Part shown: positions 48,558-60,364 of the stretch, piece by piece | Layout of the letters: each line of letters opens with the position of its first letter | How positions within the stretch are numbered: position 1 is the stretch's first letter | DNA from: Castor canadensis | Lineage: Eukaryota; Chordata; Mammalia; Rodentia; Castoridae | Assembly: GCF_047511655.1 (NCBI RefSeq) | Contig: NC_133397.1 | Span: 40,562,001 to 40,626,000, forward strand | DNA: 64,000 nt | Reading direction: 5' to 3' | Position numbers and translations under genes: made by a program | The notes under the pieces: model-generated | The model's input: the letters and a program-made list of their open reading frames with translations, nothing else | Told to the model about the DNA's origin: nothing | The model's database searches: none

Positions 48558-48719
48558 CTGGTTCGTACCTGCAATGCGTCACTCGAGCTCGCAGCCGCCG
48601 CCGCCGGGACGCGGTGCGGCTTCTGCCGTTGCTGCACGGGCCGGGCCGCGCTGTCCTGGCAACTGCGCCAGGAGGCAGAGTTGCTTGCTTTGCGCTTGGC
48701 TGGAGAACCTTCCTCCTCC

Positions 48720-50887
48720 ACCCACCGTTCCCCGCCACACTCACACAAACCCTTTCCCGCCCCTCATTGAGGCGTAGATGAAAACACCTAAAGCCAATAC
48801 AAAAATGAACCTGAAAGACCCCCAATAAACACGTAGCCCGCGCTCGACTCTCAGCCTAGTTTCTGCCTCGTGGAGGCCGCTCATTTTCCATCTGACTTCT
48901 TTACACACCCATGGAAATCTGGGTAAGGGCAAATGCAGCTGCTCAACTGACAGGCTAATCTGAAAGGGGCATCCGTTTATACTTCCCCTTTGCTTTCCTT
49001 GCCAGCAAGAATGCATCAGAGGGCGGGGGAGCCAGAACCCACAGTATCGGAGATTCTTTAGGATTGGTCTCCCCAAAGAGCCTCTTGATATTGGGAGCCC
49101 AATATGGACAACCAGGAAAGGGTGCTGGAAGTTCAAGGGGGAACTACGGTTTAATGCTGAAAATACAGTTCCTCCAGAAAGTGGATGATGGTTCAATGCA
49201 GAGCCCAGAAAGAATCTTTAGGTCATATCAAGGCCTGAGCGAACTTCCCAGTAAAAAAACACAGGCATATGGGCTCTTGAAACCTTGAAACTTGAACAGC
49301 ATTTTTAGCAAGCCAAGATAAATTTCACCCATTGAAAAAAAAAAGCTTTCTTCGGAACATTTTCCTGCCCAGCAGCACCATTTTTGATGCTAACAGCTTT
49401 CTGTACCCACTTGGAAGGCTTCAGTGGAATTTAACTTTTTTTTAGCCAAATTGGACATTTTCTCACACCATCAAAAGTATTTTCTTTGCTAGTCCAGAGA
49501 TAGGTTCTATTTCAATCATGCAAACCAGGCATTTAGCGCTCTTCTAATTAACATTGGCAACCCTGTGACTTTCAGATGAATGACCTGGTCAATGAAAAAA
49601 TCAGATCTCTGTGTTTTTATTGCCCTTGCTAATGCAGTGATGTAATCATGGTATGTGTGTATGGGGGGGGGGGATTTAATTAACCTTATCCTACAAATGT
49701 ATAAATACCATTAAGTCAGAATGTTACTTAAAAGTGGGCACCTCTGTTTCAGAATCTGAGGCCACCATTCCATTACTGTGCATTCTGGTGGCTTCCAAAT
49801 CTTTCCAAGGTATGCCTCACAAATGTATCCATGATTCCTCCTCAGATCCTCAAATAGAAGACACATCAGTGATCTCTTCTTTCAACTGAATCACTAAAAA
49901 TATTCTCTCTTTACACAGCCCCCATTATCATGCACTGATTTTACATATGAAATTTTTAATGATGGGAAATTGAATGACAAAATGAATAATCACCTCCTCT
50001 AGAAAATGAATTTTTTAAAGGATTGACGCATAACACATAAGTGTGAGCTTAAGTCTAACGTACAGGAATGTGCACAGATAAATATGTTACATCCAGGAGC
50101 TTTTTAAGTAAATATTTGAGGATAGAATATGTTTTTTTAACAGAAGAGACAGAAAGGTTCTTCCAAGTTTTATTATTTTGGTAAGGGCTCTCTTGCAGAA
50201 CCTTCTTTCTGACCTCTCAAGAAGAGAAAGAAAGTGAGAGAAAAGTCAAGAGTTGTATTTAAAGTCATTGTGGTTTATGTGTATTTGAGACTGTTCCAAG
50301 TCAATTTATTTATAGAGCATTTGTCTTCCCCAACATGACATAGAGTGCTGCCTGACTTTGGCAAATGCCAGCTGAGAAGCAAAGTTGGTAATGACCATGT
50401 CAGGGCCCAGAAGGTGTCATTCTACATGCTCCTCTCCCCCCCCCACACATACAAAAGGGTGAGTTCTTACAGTTCTCCTACCTTTGCCATCTTGGGAAAA
50501 TGAGAATGCACTTCCTCATTTGCTGAACAGAGATAACACAAGTCCTGTCTTTTAACAACTTCCTTCTCATAGCTTCCCTCCACCAGCCAGTTGTGCCAAT
50601 GAACAAGGGCAGAGGGATAATCATGATGGCATTCTTGGTTGTAGGGCCTACAGTTTTCTCAGTAGGTGAAAAAATTAAGCCCTGAATGTTCTAAAACATT
50701 GGTCATATGTAATGAATTAACTTGTATTCCATGAATCTAGACTGTGTACTAGTTACATATCAACATTGAGTATATTTTGAAAATAGAACTGAAATCATTT
50801 TTTTCTGTGATTTAGATACCAAGTCCTGGTTGAAAGAATTGTTATTCTTCCTTCAAGATTATAAGGCAAAACAGAACTTGGATAATG
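48720..50887. other. Intergenic DNA upstream of CALM2
   Basis: 2.1 kb without a recognised interspersed repeat except homopolymer runs (G9 near 49663, C9 near 50437). It could include distal CALM2 regulatory sequence; no gene is seen. Confidence 0.45.
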
Positions 50888-50888
50888 T

Positions 50889-51246
50889 GTTAGTCAGCTT
50901 TCTGTCACTGTGGTAAAATAGCTGAGAAAAACAAGAGGAGGAAAAATTTATTTGGGCTCACTATTTCTGTGGTTTCAGACCATGAGCGTTTGGCTCTGTT
51001 GTTTCTGGACCTGTGGTGAGGCAGAACATCATGGTGGGGAGTGGAAGGTGGAGCAAAGCTGCTCACTTCATGGAAGCCAGGAAGCAAAGACAGAGAGCTG
51101 GCTTTTATAACAAAGCCCCTCACCCAAAATCCATTAATCTACAATTCAATCACTTTCCAAATGCCCCACCCCTAAACACTGCTGCACTGGGGACCAAGCC
51201 TTCAACACATGAACTTTTAAGGGTCATTTGAGATCCAAACCATAAC
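50889..51246 (-). mobile_element. MaLR-type (MST-like) LTR, reverse
   Basis: Starts tgttagtcagctttctgtca, continues with 'ggaaaaatttatttgggctc', 'catcatggtggggagtgg', 'ttccaaatgccccacccc' and ends 'gatccaaaccataaca'. This is the reverse of a MaLR LTR; length about 358 bp, TG..CA ends. Confidence 0.7.
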
Positions 51247-51694
51247 AGATGGGAATCCAGCCAGATCATCTTTGTCCATTGCATTCCCAGCTCCATGAAG
51301 GTTGGAAGAGCATAGAAAAGAACAGAATCCTCCAGACATCTTGAAGGGGCTTATGCTCATATGAAAATAGGAAAAACTGAGAGTCTTCAGCTTTGATATT
51401 GATATACTGCTATTCATTTATTTGCTCACCAAAAAAGTTGAGATGTCAGTTTAGAGTGACCAGCCACCTGGGTTGCCTAGGAAGAGTTTCCTGGGATGTT
51501 GTACTTTCAGTGTTAAAATCAGATTGTTCCAGGAAAATCAGGGTGCTTGGTTACCCCAGAAACCATGACCACTCATTCAATAAGTACCAGTAAATACAAT
51601 GTGCTGTGACAAAAGTGAACACAGGAGACCATGGAAACACATGGAGGGCAACCTAATGAGTAAGGGGAAGACTTCCTAAAGAATGTGACTCATA

Positions 51695-52042
51695 GTATCT
51701 TAGTCTGTTTTCTTGGATGTAACAAGTGCCTGAGATTAGTTTAGAAGGAAGAAAAGTTTACTTAGCTCATGGTCCTGATACCAGGAGCATGACTCCTACA
51801 TTCAGCTTGATATCTGGTAAGGGCCTTCTTGCTACATAATAAAGTGCCAGAAGGCTTCACTGTGAGACAGAGCAAGCATGCTAGCTTGGGTCTCTCTTCC
51901 TCTTCTTATAAAGCCACTAATGCCATCATGGGGCCACTCTATGATCTGTTTTAATACTGATTTCTTCCCAAAGTCCCTATCTCCAAATACCACTAACATA
52001 AACTTGGAGATTAACTTTTAGGGGACACATTCAAATCACAGC
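51695..52042 (-). mobile_element. MaLR-type LTR, reverse (second)
   Basis: tatcttagtctgttttcttg, aacaagtgcctgagattag, 'gaagaaaagtttacttagctc', 'catcatggggccactct' and 'ttaggggacacattcaaatca' fit a reverse MaLR LTR. Confidence 0.68.
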
Positions 52043-52449
52043 TTCTAGGAATTTGGCTTCAAGAAGTTAAGAACCAAGGCAACTAACCACTAGATAAAGC
52101 TAAAAATTTGTGCTTTCACTCTCTGAATGATTTCATAGCAAAGAGGTTATTGATACTTTTGGTATATTGTTAGCAGGATAGAAGACAACATAGAGGTATG
52201 AATGTTTGCAATTACCTCAAATTTTAGCTTCATTTCTTTGATATTAGCTTGCTTTTTGAGTATCATTTGGATGGTTTGCAGGTAACATTTGGTATGTCCA
52301 TTCTTAAGGCTGAGAAGTTGGCAGTGTTGGGGATCTCTTTTTCTTCCTCATCATTGTTTTCCTTTCTTATATAACTAGCCAGAATTTCTAGGCTCTGCTC
52401 ATAGAACTTGGAATAAATCATTGTCAGCTTTGAGCAATTTAAAAATGTT

Positions 52450-52785
52450 CTAAATGAACTACATTATAAGGAAGAAAAATTTATTTAGGCTCTGGTTTCA
52501 GAGGTTTCAATCCATGACCACTTGGCACTCTTGCTTTGGGGGCATGGTGATATAGTAAATCATGATGATGTTTTTACCTCATGGTGGCCTGGAAGCAAAG
52601 AAAGAGAAAGAGGAAGAGGCTATGGTCCCAATATCCCCTACAAGGGCACACGCCAAGTAACCTAACTTCCTTCCACTAGGCCCCACCTCCTAAATTTTCC
52701 ACCACCTCCCAACAGTACTACAGGCTGACCACCAAGGCTTTAGCATGTAAGCCTTTGGGGGACATTTAAGATTGAAATTATAATC
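52450..52785 (-). mobile_element. MaLR-type LTR, reverse (third, partial)
   Basis: 'ggaagaaaaatttatttagg', ggtttcagaggtttcaatcc, ctaggccccacctcctaaat, 'gtaagcctttgggggacatt' parallel the first LTR; the outer end is missing. Confidence 0.65.
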
Positions 52786-52799
52786 CTACTCATATAGTA

Positions 52800-54260
52800 T
52801 CCACTTAGATTCAATAATGGCTAACATTTGCAACATTTTTTCTCAGTCTCTGAATCTGCACCCACACACCCATATACCAAATATAGATATGCAGATATTT
52901 TTGGCTGAATCTATTGAAAATTGCAGGTACAAGCTCAGCCCTACATTTCAGTGTATTTATCATGAGAATAAGGATATTTGCCTACAAAACCACAACACTG
53001 TTATCATACTTTTTTAAAATTCCATATTATTATAGATTCAATCTACATTTAAATTTCCTTGACTATTTCTGAAAATATTTTGTAGTTTTTTTCTAAGATC
53101 CAACAAGAGTTATATTTTACAAGGTCTTCAGAGTCTTTAAATTATTTTAATCTAGATCAGTTTTCCACCTTTGTTTGTTTATTAATGAGTAACATTGGTA
53201 TTTTTGAAGTATCCAGGACAGTTTACTTTTAAAATATTTACACTCTAGATTTGTCTGATAGTTTCCTCATCGTGTTATTTAACTTGTTCCTTATTGTCCA
53301 TATTTCCTGTAAACTAGAAGTCAGGGGCTACAGGGCTTGACCAGATTCAAATTGAAGACTTTAGGCAAAATCCTTCACGGGTAATATTTGTGTATCTCAC
53401 ATTAGGTAATCTAAAGAGCATATAATAGCATTGTTCCACTATTTGTGAAGATAAACTTGATCACTTACTTAATATGGCATCTTGTAGACCTCACCATCAT
53501 AAAGGTACATTTTCTTCTTTTTTAAATGTTTTTATATTTCTTAGTATACAATAATAATAGTACAGGGGGTTCATTATGATAATTCCATAGATCATTTTCC
53601 ACTTTTAATTAATGAGTGATATGTGGGGTAATACACTGTCACTGTGTAAATTTTATTTTCCTAACTTTTTGTTACTGTTTTTGGTTTGGTTTGTTTTTGA
53701 GTCAGGATCTCGCTATACAGCCTAGGCTGGCCAAGAACTCATGATTCTCCTACCTCAACCTCCCTAGTGCTGAGATTATATACTCCGCTTCCCAATGGCT
53801 CTTCACCTACTGAGTTTATTGTTCATCCTTATCTAAATCAATAATATAATTATAGGTTGCAAAATTAAGGTTATTCTCTTCTATAATCCATTCTGTGCAT
53901 ATCATCTAGCATTCTATTATGGAGTAGTAGTACTTTCCTTTTCCCTTCTCTTGTGAGCATTGCTATGGGCTGGAGGATTTGTGTTTTATTTTTTCAAGTC
54001 AGTGTATTATAGTCAATTATACTCATCCTAGTTTTGTTGCTCAAGTTATCCCAGATTTGTCTAGTGTGGGCTCTTCAGGTCAGCGCCTGTGTTCTTTTGA
54101 GATGTCTCCATCAGCTTTGGAGTACTTTATTGCTTTCTGGCACAAAATGTTCCAGACTTGACTTGTACTTTCTCTGCCTGTACCTACAATCAGCCAAATT
54201 ATTCAAGAATCCTCAAATATTTTCAATGCATCTTTGTTTCTCATTCTAAATGTTAAAAGT
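52800..54260 (-). mobile_element. Ancient L1ME-type 3' region, reverse, with insertions
   Basis: Ordered phrases: 'gagaataaggatatttgcct', acaaaaccacaacactgtta, 'tctagatttgtctgatagtt', 'agataaacttgatcacttac', gagtgatatgtggggtaata, 'gctctggcacaaaatgttcc'-type text. Interrupted by a short L1 3' tail (about 53520-53590) and a B1 (53677-53793). Confidence 0.75.
53677..53793 (-). repeat. B1 SINE, reverse
   Basis: 'gtttttgagtcaggatctcgc' through 'cctccctagtgctgagattat'. Confidence 0.82.
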
Positions 54261-54964
54261 CATCACTCTGGATTTATTGTATTCAGACTGTCCATAGATG
54301 TTCCACTGGCTTTCCCTTGGTCCTTAGAAATTCTTCCCAACACAGCCTTCATCTTGGAGCCTTGCTTTTAGCACACAGTTCTCCAGCCATCTCTGTGTAG
54401 ATCTTCATATGTCTTTCAGTTCTTCCCCAAGGTATCATCTTGAAGGTATAAAAAGTGAATACTGGGCCAAACTGGAAAGTGGATCATCTCCCAGAGTCCA
54501 CTGGGAAGCTGTGGATGGGAGGTCTAGATGGGCAGTGCCCTTAATGAGCATGATACAGTCAGAACTGCCCCAGGCAGAGATGCCCCAACTTCCTACAGCT
54601 CCACTGTCATCCCCACTCACAGCTGCAGCTGCCTTTCTGGGAGACAGCATGAACTGGGGAGAGAACAGGAGCTCTGCTTTATTCACAGAGCTCAATGCTT
54701 AGGAGAGTGGGACACCAAGAACAGTGACAAAAAGAGTGGCACTTACTGCCTTAGGTTCCCAAAGGTTCCAATATCCGTACATGCCCAGAAGACTATTATT
54801 TTGACTGTTTATATAGGAGACATCAATATTAATTTTTTTATTCCTATTAAAGCTTCTGTATTTGAATATATTCTGTATGGATTTACCATTATCTTTTAAT
54901 GATAAGTAAATCTGTGATAATTTTACTTACCTGTAAGCCCTAGTTTTCTTTATAGTATATATAC
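54261..54964. other. Unassigned intergenic DNA
   Basis: No repeat identified. Overlapping frames on both strands at 54409-54899 are mutually exclusive and without family resemblance. Confidence 0.35.
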
Positions 54965-54966
54965 TT

Positions 54967-55079
54967 CGCTTTTTGAGACAGTGTCTTGCTATGTAGCTGA
55001 GACTGGCCTCAAATTCTCAATCCTCCTGCCTCCACCTCCCAAGTGCTGGAATTACAGGTGTGTACCACCCAGCACAGCT
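54967..55079 (-). repeat. B1 SINE, reverse
   Basis: tttttgagacagtgtcttgc to gtgctggaattacaggtgtg. Confidence 0.88.
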
Positions 55080-55474
55080 CTGAAATTCTTAGTTGTGGAC
55101 TAAAAATCTCCTTTGATTGTGTCCTTCTGTGTCTAGTGGTGTTTTCTGCCAGCAAGGCCCACATTATACTTCCCACTCTCCAGCAAGTACTTTGAAGGGT
55201 GTACGGTTTTCTGTCTCCAAGTCATTCAACACTGTATATAGACCCATCCCTGTATAAGGACCCAGAAGGTAGAGATTTGCATCTGCATCACCACCAATTA
55301 GCTGTCATGTGGGATGGTGAATCTCATTGTCTCGCTGGGCTTCAGATTGCAAATCTGTCACAGGACCTCTTAATCTTAAAGTCCCTCTCAGAGAAGGGGG
55401 AGTGGGGGAGAATGAATCAGCCAAGTGTCTTTTCTCTCAAATTAGAAATAAATGGGAAGAGATTTTAGATGCCA

Positions 55475-55955
55475 TTTAATGAAAATCTCTGATGAGGAAA
55501 TTAAGACCCTAAAGTTAAGGTGATTTGCCCGAAGTCCTGTATCTGAGAGGAAGATTCAGGTCAAGAATTTCTGGCTTCAATCTAGTCCTTTCTGTACTAT
55601 GCATAGTTAATTCTCATCTCCACCCTGGGTAAAATTCTGCTAATTCTCTAACTCAGCCATAGTTCTCCAGTAACCCCCACTTCATCTTTGTATTTGTGTT
55701 TCATCATTTCTTTTTATCCTAGTAGTAAGCTAATGTTTTCAAATACCATATCCACTGTGCCTAGGTTCTGTGTTAAGCATTTTAGATCTAGTATCACATT
55801 TAATCCTCATGGTAAAGGTATAGGGTCAGTTCTACAACCATCCAAGTTTACAGATGGAGTAGCTAAGGCTTAAAGGATTTACATAATTTCCCCAAAGTTA
55901 AAACAGCTAGCAGATTTAAGGTTTTTAAGTCATCTCTGCCTGACTTCACCTTTTT
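55475..55955 (-). repeat. Two MIR fragments, reverse
   Basis: 55475-55590 ('gatgaggaaattaagaccct', 'gatttgcccgaagtcctg') and 55735-55955 ('tcacatttaatcctcatggt', 'tttacagatggagtagctaa', 'aaaacagctagcagattta') follow MIR in reverse. Confidence 0.65.
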
Positions 55956-55979
55956 ACTATACCTTTCTGCCCGTGAATA

Positions 55980-56100
55980 TTTATATTCATTCTTTCATCA
56001 AATTCCTACTAGTGTCCAGCACTGCACTAGGCACTATGTGGGGAAAAAAAAAGAAGTTTCTATTCTAACTGGAGATGCAAAAGTCAGTAATGTGAAATGA
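55980..56100 (+). repeat. Ancient dispersed repeat, family not assigned
   Basis: Carries 'ttcattctttcatcaaattc' and 'gtccagcactgcactaggca', a pattern common in old mammalian repeats and also seen near 5295-5410 and 59965. Confidence 0.4.
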
Positions 56101-56328
56101 TTTGAGTCAACATATATGATATATAAATTCCAAGTACAATAGTTCTTTTCTATATAAATAGACTAAAAACTTTCTTAGGGTAAGATTTAAATCTATGGTT
56201 TCTAGGATACAGTGGGCTTCAGATAGATAATGACCAGTAATAATATCTTGTCAGACAGAAAATACAAGTTGGGTTTGAGAAAGAAAGTTTACTGCTCAGA
56301 GCCAAACTAAAGTCATAAGAATGTGCAG

Positions 56329-56397
56329 ATCTGGGCTCGAGGTGTGGCTCAAGTGGTAGAGCGCCTGCCCTGAATTTAAACCCCAGTACCAAAAAGT
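56329..56397 (+). repeat. ID SINE, internally deleted, with target-site duplication
   Basis: gggctcgaggtgtggctcaa, 'gagcgcctgccctgaattt', caaaaagt; flanked by aatgtgcaga (56319-56328 and 56398-56407). Confidence 0.85.
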
Positions 56398-57148
56398 AAT
56401 GTGCAGAGACCACTGAAATTGTCTTAACAACCTGTCAGCAATAAGCTGATTACCTACTATATACAAGGTCTGATAATGAACCAGGAAAGGAAGACAACCA
56501 GATACAAAGACAGGAAGACAGCTAAGATATTCAGCCCAGGCAGAAGTAAAGTCAGGCTTTATTAAACATTATAAATCCTATTTCCAAGTGAGCTGTCAAT
56601 GACTTTCTATAGATTGCTTGATTTTGTGTTTTCATGAATAAAATGGTATTGCCCAGTGCTCATATATTGATATTGAAAAATTATCCTGATGTGCTTGGCT
56701 TCTATGTAATTGATCCAACATAGTATCTGGTTGTGGATGTGATCAGAAGTGGATGAGTTTAGTTAGGGTTATTTGAAACATCTTCGAAAAAGGAATTACT
56801 TTCCAATAAAAAGACATGCTGGGAATTTAAGAAGAGGAGAGGAAATTTAGAGTTGAAGTGAGGACTTCAAAGTAGGCCAGATAGTCTCCAGGCTTCCTAT
56901 GACCTCTACATCAAGGGGCAGTTCAACTTGCTTTCTTGTACTAGTCTAGAATGACTCATTCCTGATGTTGGAACACATTTACAAGTAAATAGTTTATGTA
57001 TATTTCTTTACTAGACTTCAGAATTATTGCATAAGTTTGAAATCTTAAAGACAATACATTTAAAGCCAGTTTGGTCTGTGGTCCAGTTTGGTTTGAGCTG
57101 AGATACCCAAACCTTTCACTGGAGACTGCTTTAAAATTGTTGTACTTT

Positions 57149-57481
57149 CCAGGCACCAGTGTCTTGTGGCTATAATCCTAGCTACTCAGGAAGCAGAGAT
57201 CAGGAGGATCTTAGTTTGAAGTCAGTCCAGGCAAATAGTTCTTGAGACCCTATCTCAAAAAATACTCCCCCTTCCCCCCCCAAAAAAAGGGATAGCAGAG
57301 TGGCTCAAGTGGTAGAGTGCCTACCTACTAAGCATGAGGCTCTGAGTTCAAACCCCCGTAGCACAAAAAAAAAATTGAACTTTCAGTCCCGCATTCCTGT
57401 AATCCCAACACTCAGGAAATGGAGACATGAGGATGGAGAGTTTGATGCCAGCCTGGGCTACACAGTGGGACCTTGTCTCAA
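57149..57481 (+). repeat. B1-ID composite followed by a B1, forward
   Basis: B1 half 57149-57260 and ID half 57288-57371 (gatagcagagtggctcaagt.. gagttcaaacccccgtagca) form one composite, with flanks of the gnactttc type. A second B1 follows at 57385-57481. Confidence 0.85.
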
Positions 57482-57656
57482 AAAACTAAGAAAGAAAAAA
57501 ATGAAAGAAGGAAGGAGGCAGGCAGGGAGGGAGAAAGGGAGGGAGGAAGGGAGGGAGGAAGGAAGGAAGGAAAGAAGGAAGGAAGGAAGGAAGGAAGGAA
57601 GGAAGGAAGGAAGGGGAGAAGGAAGGAAAGAAAGAAGGAAGGAAGGAAAGGAGAAA
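57482..57656. repeat. (GGAA)n-rich purine tract
   Basis: About 170 bp of nearly pure A/G sequence with GGAA/GGGA/GAAA units, grown from the A-tail of the preceding B1. The frames through it on both strands are artefacts. Confidence 0.95.
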
Positions 57657-58399
57657 GTTGTTGAATTATAAAGTGGAATTATTACTGTTATTGACAGTAT
57701 GGACTCATTTCTTCCCAAACTGACATTGGGTGATGCATTCCTCTTCACTAGAACTTTGAATTCTTCATTCTGGAGTTTTATGATGCAGTAAAATAACAAC
57801 AAATGAGGTTTCCTGGGAAGAGGTAGACTCTCATGTCTTCAGACAATTAACTCTTCTAGCTGTTTTGACAACAGTTTAAATATATTAAAATATAACACTG
57901 ACCTTGAAAGAATTAAAATAAGGGGCTTCTCAAGGTCCTTCTCAGCCCCCACATTTTGAGACACCACCTAGACATGAGTTCTCTTTCCAGCATTTGCATT
58001 TGTGCATTGCCTCATTCCAGTAAGCAGTGGGCTGTGAGAGTTACAGTCCTTTGATGAGAGGACTGAAAGTGAACAGGTTTTTACAATATGGCAGGCTTCA
58101 GGAGGGCTGTCTCCTCAGAGGTTCCAGCTCTGCTAACAGGCTGCCTTTCTCTACAAGGGTATGCTCTATGTAACTTTCTATATTGAAAATGCAAAATCCT
58201 CCCCTCCCTTCCCTGACTTCGAGGGCAGTATATAGGTAGTTCTGTGGTATGCAATGATGTAATACCCTGACAGTCTGTTACCATGCGACAAAAGCTGAGG
58301 TCAATTATGATTCCCCAGCAGTGACCCACAGTATCTCTCATGTCTTCCACTGCAGTCTGTTTTGAAGAGCAGACACTTTAACATTTCTAAAGGGAACCA
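57657..58399. other. Unassigned intergenic DNA
   Basis: No repeat or gene recognised. Confidence 0.35.
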
Positions 58400-58950
58400 G
58401 AATTATCATTCAAATGATAAACTGCCACACAGACAGACATTCTTTTATGATTCATTGACGTGCAGGTCTTAAGAGGTTATGCATTCCCTCTCAGTGTTTA
58501 TTAAAGAGAGCAAAGACAAATAGATCAGAGAACAAATCAAGCATTGCACATCAGAGATGCCGAGCACAACAGAATAATCTTTCAATATTAATAGATGAGC
58601 TGCATAACCCCACTTGGCAAAACCATGTTTTATTCAGGAAAACAACAAATCAAGTAATCTCTCTACAGAAAGCCATTTATAGCTCATTTGGAAATTGGAT
58701 TCATAATCTTTAATAAAGTCCATTTATACCCATGATGAAGGAGTTTCAAATAAATAAAACTGAAAGCAATGATAAATTAGCCTCCTAGCCTTTATATGTT
58801 TATTACACTGTAATCATTCAAACCCACTGAAGTCAAATTTGTTTTACCAATTTCCTAAATTCAATCCAATGAGCTCTTGGTTCTTACACAAAATCAATTC
58901 ATATTGTCAAGTGACAGCAAGAAAAATTAATATTATGCTGGTTCTCACGA
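58400..58950. promoter_or_regulatory. Repeat-free AT-rich block, candidate conserved non-coding element
   Basis: About 500 bp free of recognisable repeats, with many TAAT/ATTA, ATAAA and CATTTATA words, the style of deeply conserved enhancers. No coding frame. The call is by texture only; conservation was not measured. Confidence 0.3.
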
Positions 58951-58967
58951 TCGAAAGGGACTTTACT

Positions 58968-59164
58968 GCCAGGTGCTGGTGGCTCACACCTGTAATCGTA
59001 GTGACTCAGGAGGCAGAGATCAGGAGGATTGCAGTTCGAAGCCAGCCCAGGCAAATAGTTCATGAGATCCTATCTTGAAAAAACCATCACAAAATAGGGC
59101 TAGTGGAGTGGCTCAAGGTGAAGTCCCTGAGTTCAAGACCCAGTACTGCAAAAAAAAAGAGAGA
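58968..59164 (+). repeat. B1-ID composite SINE, forward, near-consensus
   Basis: B1 half (gccaggtgctggtggctcac.. ggcaaatagttcatgagatc) joined by 'aaaaaaccatcacaaaatag' to a short ID half (ggctagtggagtggctcaag.. ccagtactgcaaaa). Duplication gactttact at 58959-58967 and 59165-59173. Confidence 0.93.
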
Positions 59165-59174
59165 GACTTTACTA

Positions 59175-60105
59175 AATGTAATAATATAGGCTGTTGCCAT
59201 CCAGAAATCTATTATTTAAATGTAGATTCCAGACACATGCTCTGATACTCTTAAAATGGCAATAAAACAAAAAGCTGGCTCTGGGGAACATATCATACCC
59301 AACATGTTAGAAAGGATGCCTAGGGCCTTGGCTACAGAATAAAAAGCCATGCTAGAATTTTATGGAAAAACCTTGATGACAATGCCCTTTCCATTTAATG
59401 ATCACAGCTCATCTACATCATTGAATCAGTGGCTGGAAATGAATGGAGAGGGGGTCCCAGTTTGCTCTCTGCTTGGCACCCAGCTTTGGCTAATGCAGTC
59501 ACATCACCAGCTAGACAGATCAGGCCAGGAGACTCTGCTCAGCAAATTCCTTCTCAACAGAGGCCCAAACTTGCTGAGCCTTCCTGCTGCCTGCTCTAGA
59601 CCTTCTTTCTGCAGATCCACTGTCAGCATTAGAATACCAGCTTTCCTGGTAAATTCAAAATGCCCTCCTTCAGGGCAGCTGTCTTCCTCAGTGGTGGAAC
59701 TGTGAGGGGTGTTTCTCTTCACTAGAATTCTTGGATAAAGGCTGCCATTTGGATGAAGACCTGAGGTCACGCAGGGCAATTGGAGACAAGCTTTATTGTA
59801 TAAGCTAGGCACTTCACTTCATTCCTCTGTGCATTGTTTCGTGTGTGGGAGAGGGGTAGGAGGGTGATCCCTCCCGGGGGGAAATGTGGGAGGAAAGGTA
59901 AACAGTGCACGTGAACTGCCAACAGTTGCCCAGAACCAAGAAAGGAGCATTCCCTCCTTCCCGGTCATGGAACAAGTATTTACTAAGCCAGGGACTCTGC
60001 ACAGCACTCTGCACAGCAGGACTGGCGTCCCAGGCTCAAGAGTCAGGACTATGGAGACTTCCTATTTCCACCTAGCTGAGCATATGTGGGGAAGAGGGAA
60101 AGAAT
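59175..60105. other. Unassigned intergenic DNA
   Basis: No gene recognised; the 118-codon plus-strand and 102-codon minus-strand frames at 59349-59812 overlap each other and have no family resemblance. Confidence 0.35.
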
Positions 60106-60107
60106 TT

Positions 60108-60305
60108 CAGAGACAGGCTGACCCGATTTGGGTCCTTTGGCCATACTTAATAGCTGTTGTTTGTGAGTGAGTGGCTTGCCCTCTCTGAGCTTCGGTGTCC
60201 TCATCTACACAGTACAAGGTAATAGTGTCCGTGTGTGAATGTTAATGGGAGAATAAGAGGCAGTGGATGTCTAGCTCAGGGCTTGGCACTGAGTCAACAC
60301 TCTTT
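60108..60305 (+). repeat. MIR element, forward
   Basis: gtgagtggcttgccctctct, gagcttcggtgtcctcatct, 'tagctcagggcttggcactg' in MIR order. Confidence 0.7.
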
Positions 60306-60331
60306 CTGTTGTCCTGACCTCACTGTTCCAG

Positions 60332-60363
<32 letters not shown>
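60332..60363. repeat. (CA)n microsatellite
   Basis: About 16 CA units. Confidence 0.95.

Positions 60364-60364
<1 letters not shown>

Larger units (their letters stand above)
48164..48620 (-). promoter_or_regulatory. CALM2: CALM2 promoter and 5' UTR, CpG-rich
   Basis: GC- and CpG-rich DNA directly upstream of the CALM2 start codon. On the minus strand it contains a CRE-like TTACGTCA, a CCAAT box, a second GTGACGCA site, a GGGGCGGAG GC box and a weak TATA-like GTTTATGAG near 48260, which would put the start site near 48230. This fits a housekeeping, Ca2+/cAMP-responsive promoter. The exact start site is inferred. Confidence 0.75.

Noticed and set aside
48741..49196. 151-codon minus-strand frame upstream of CALM2
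   Set aside because: No resemblance to a known protein; lies upstream of the CALM2 promoter with no supporting signals.
57482..57656. CRISPR-like regular repetition
   Set aside because: It is a simple purine microsatellite in a mammalian genome, without spacers.
57300..57802. 123-codon and 114-codon frames across the GGAA tract
   Set aside because: They are translations of a SINE plus a microsatellite.
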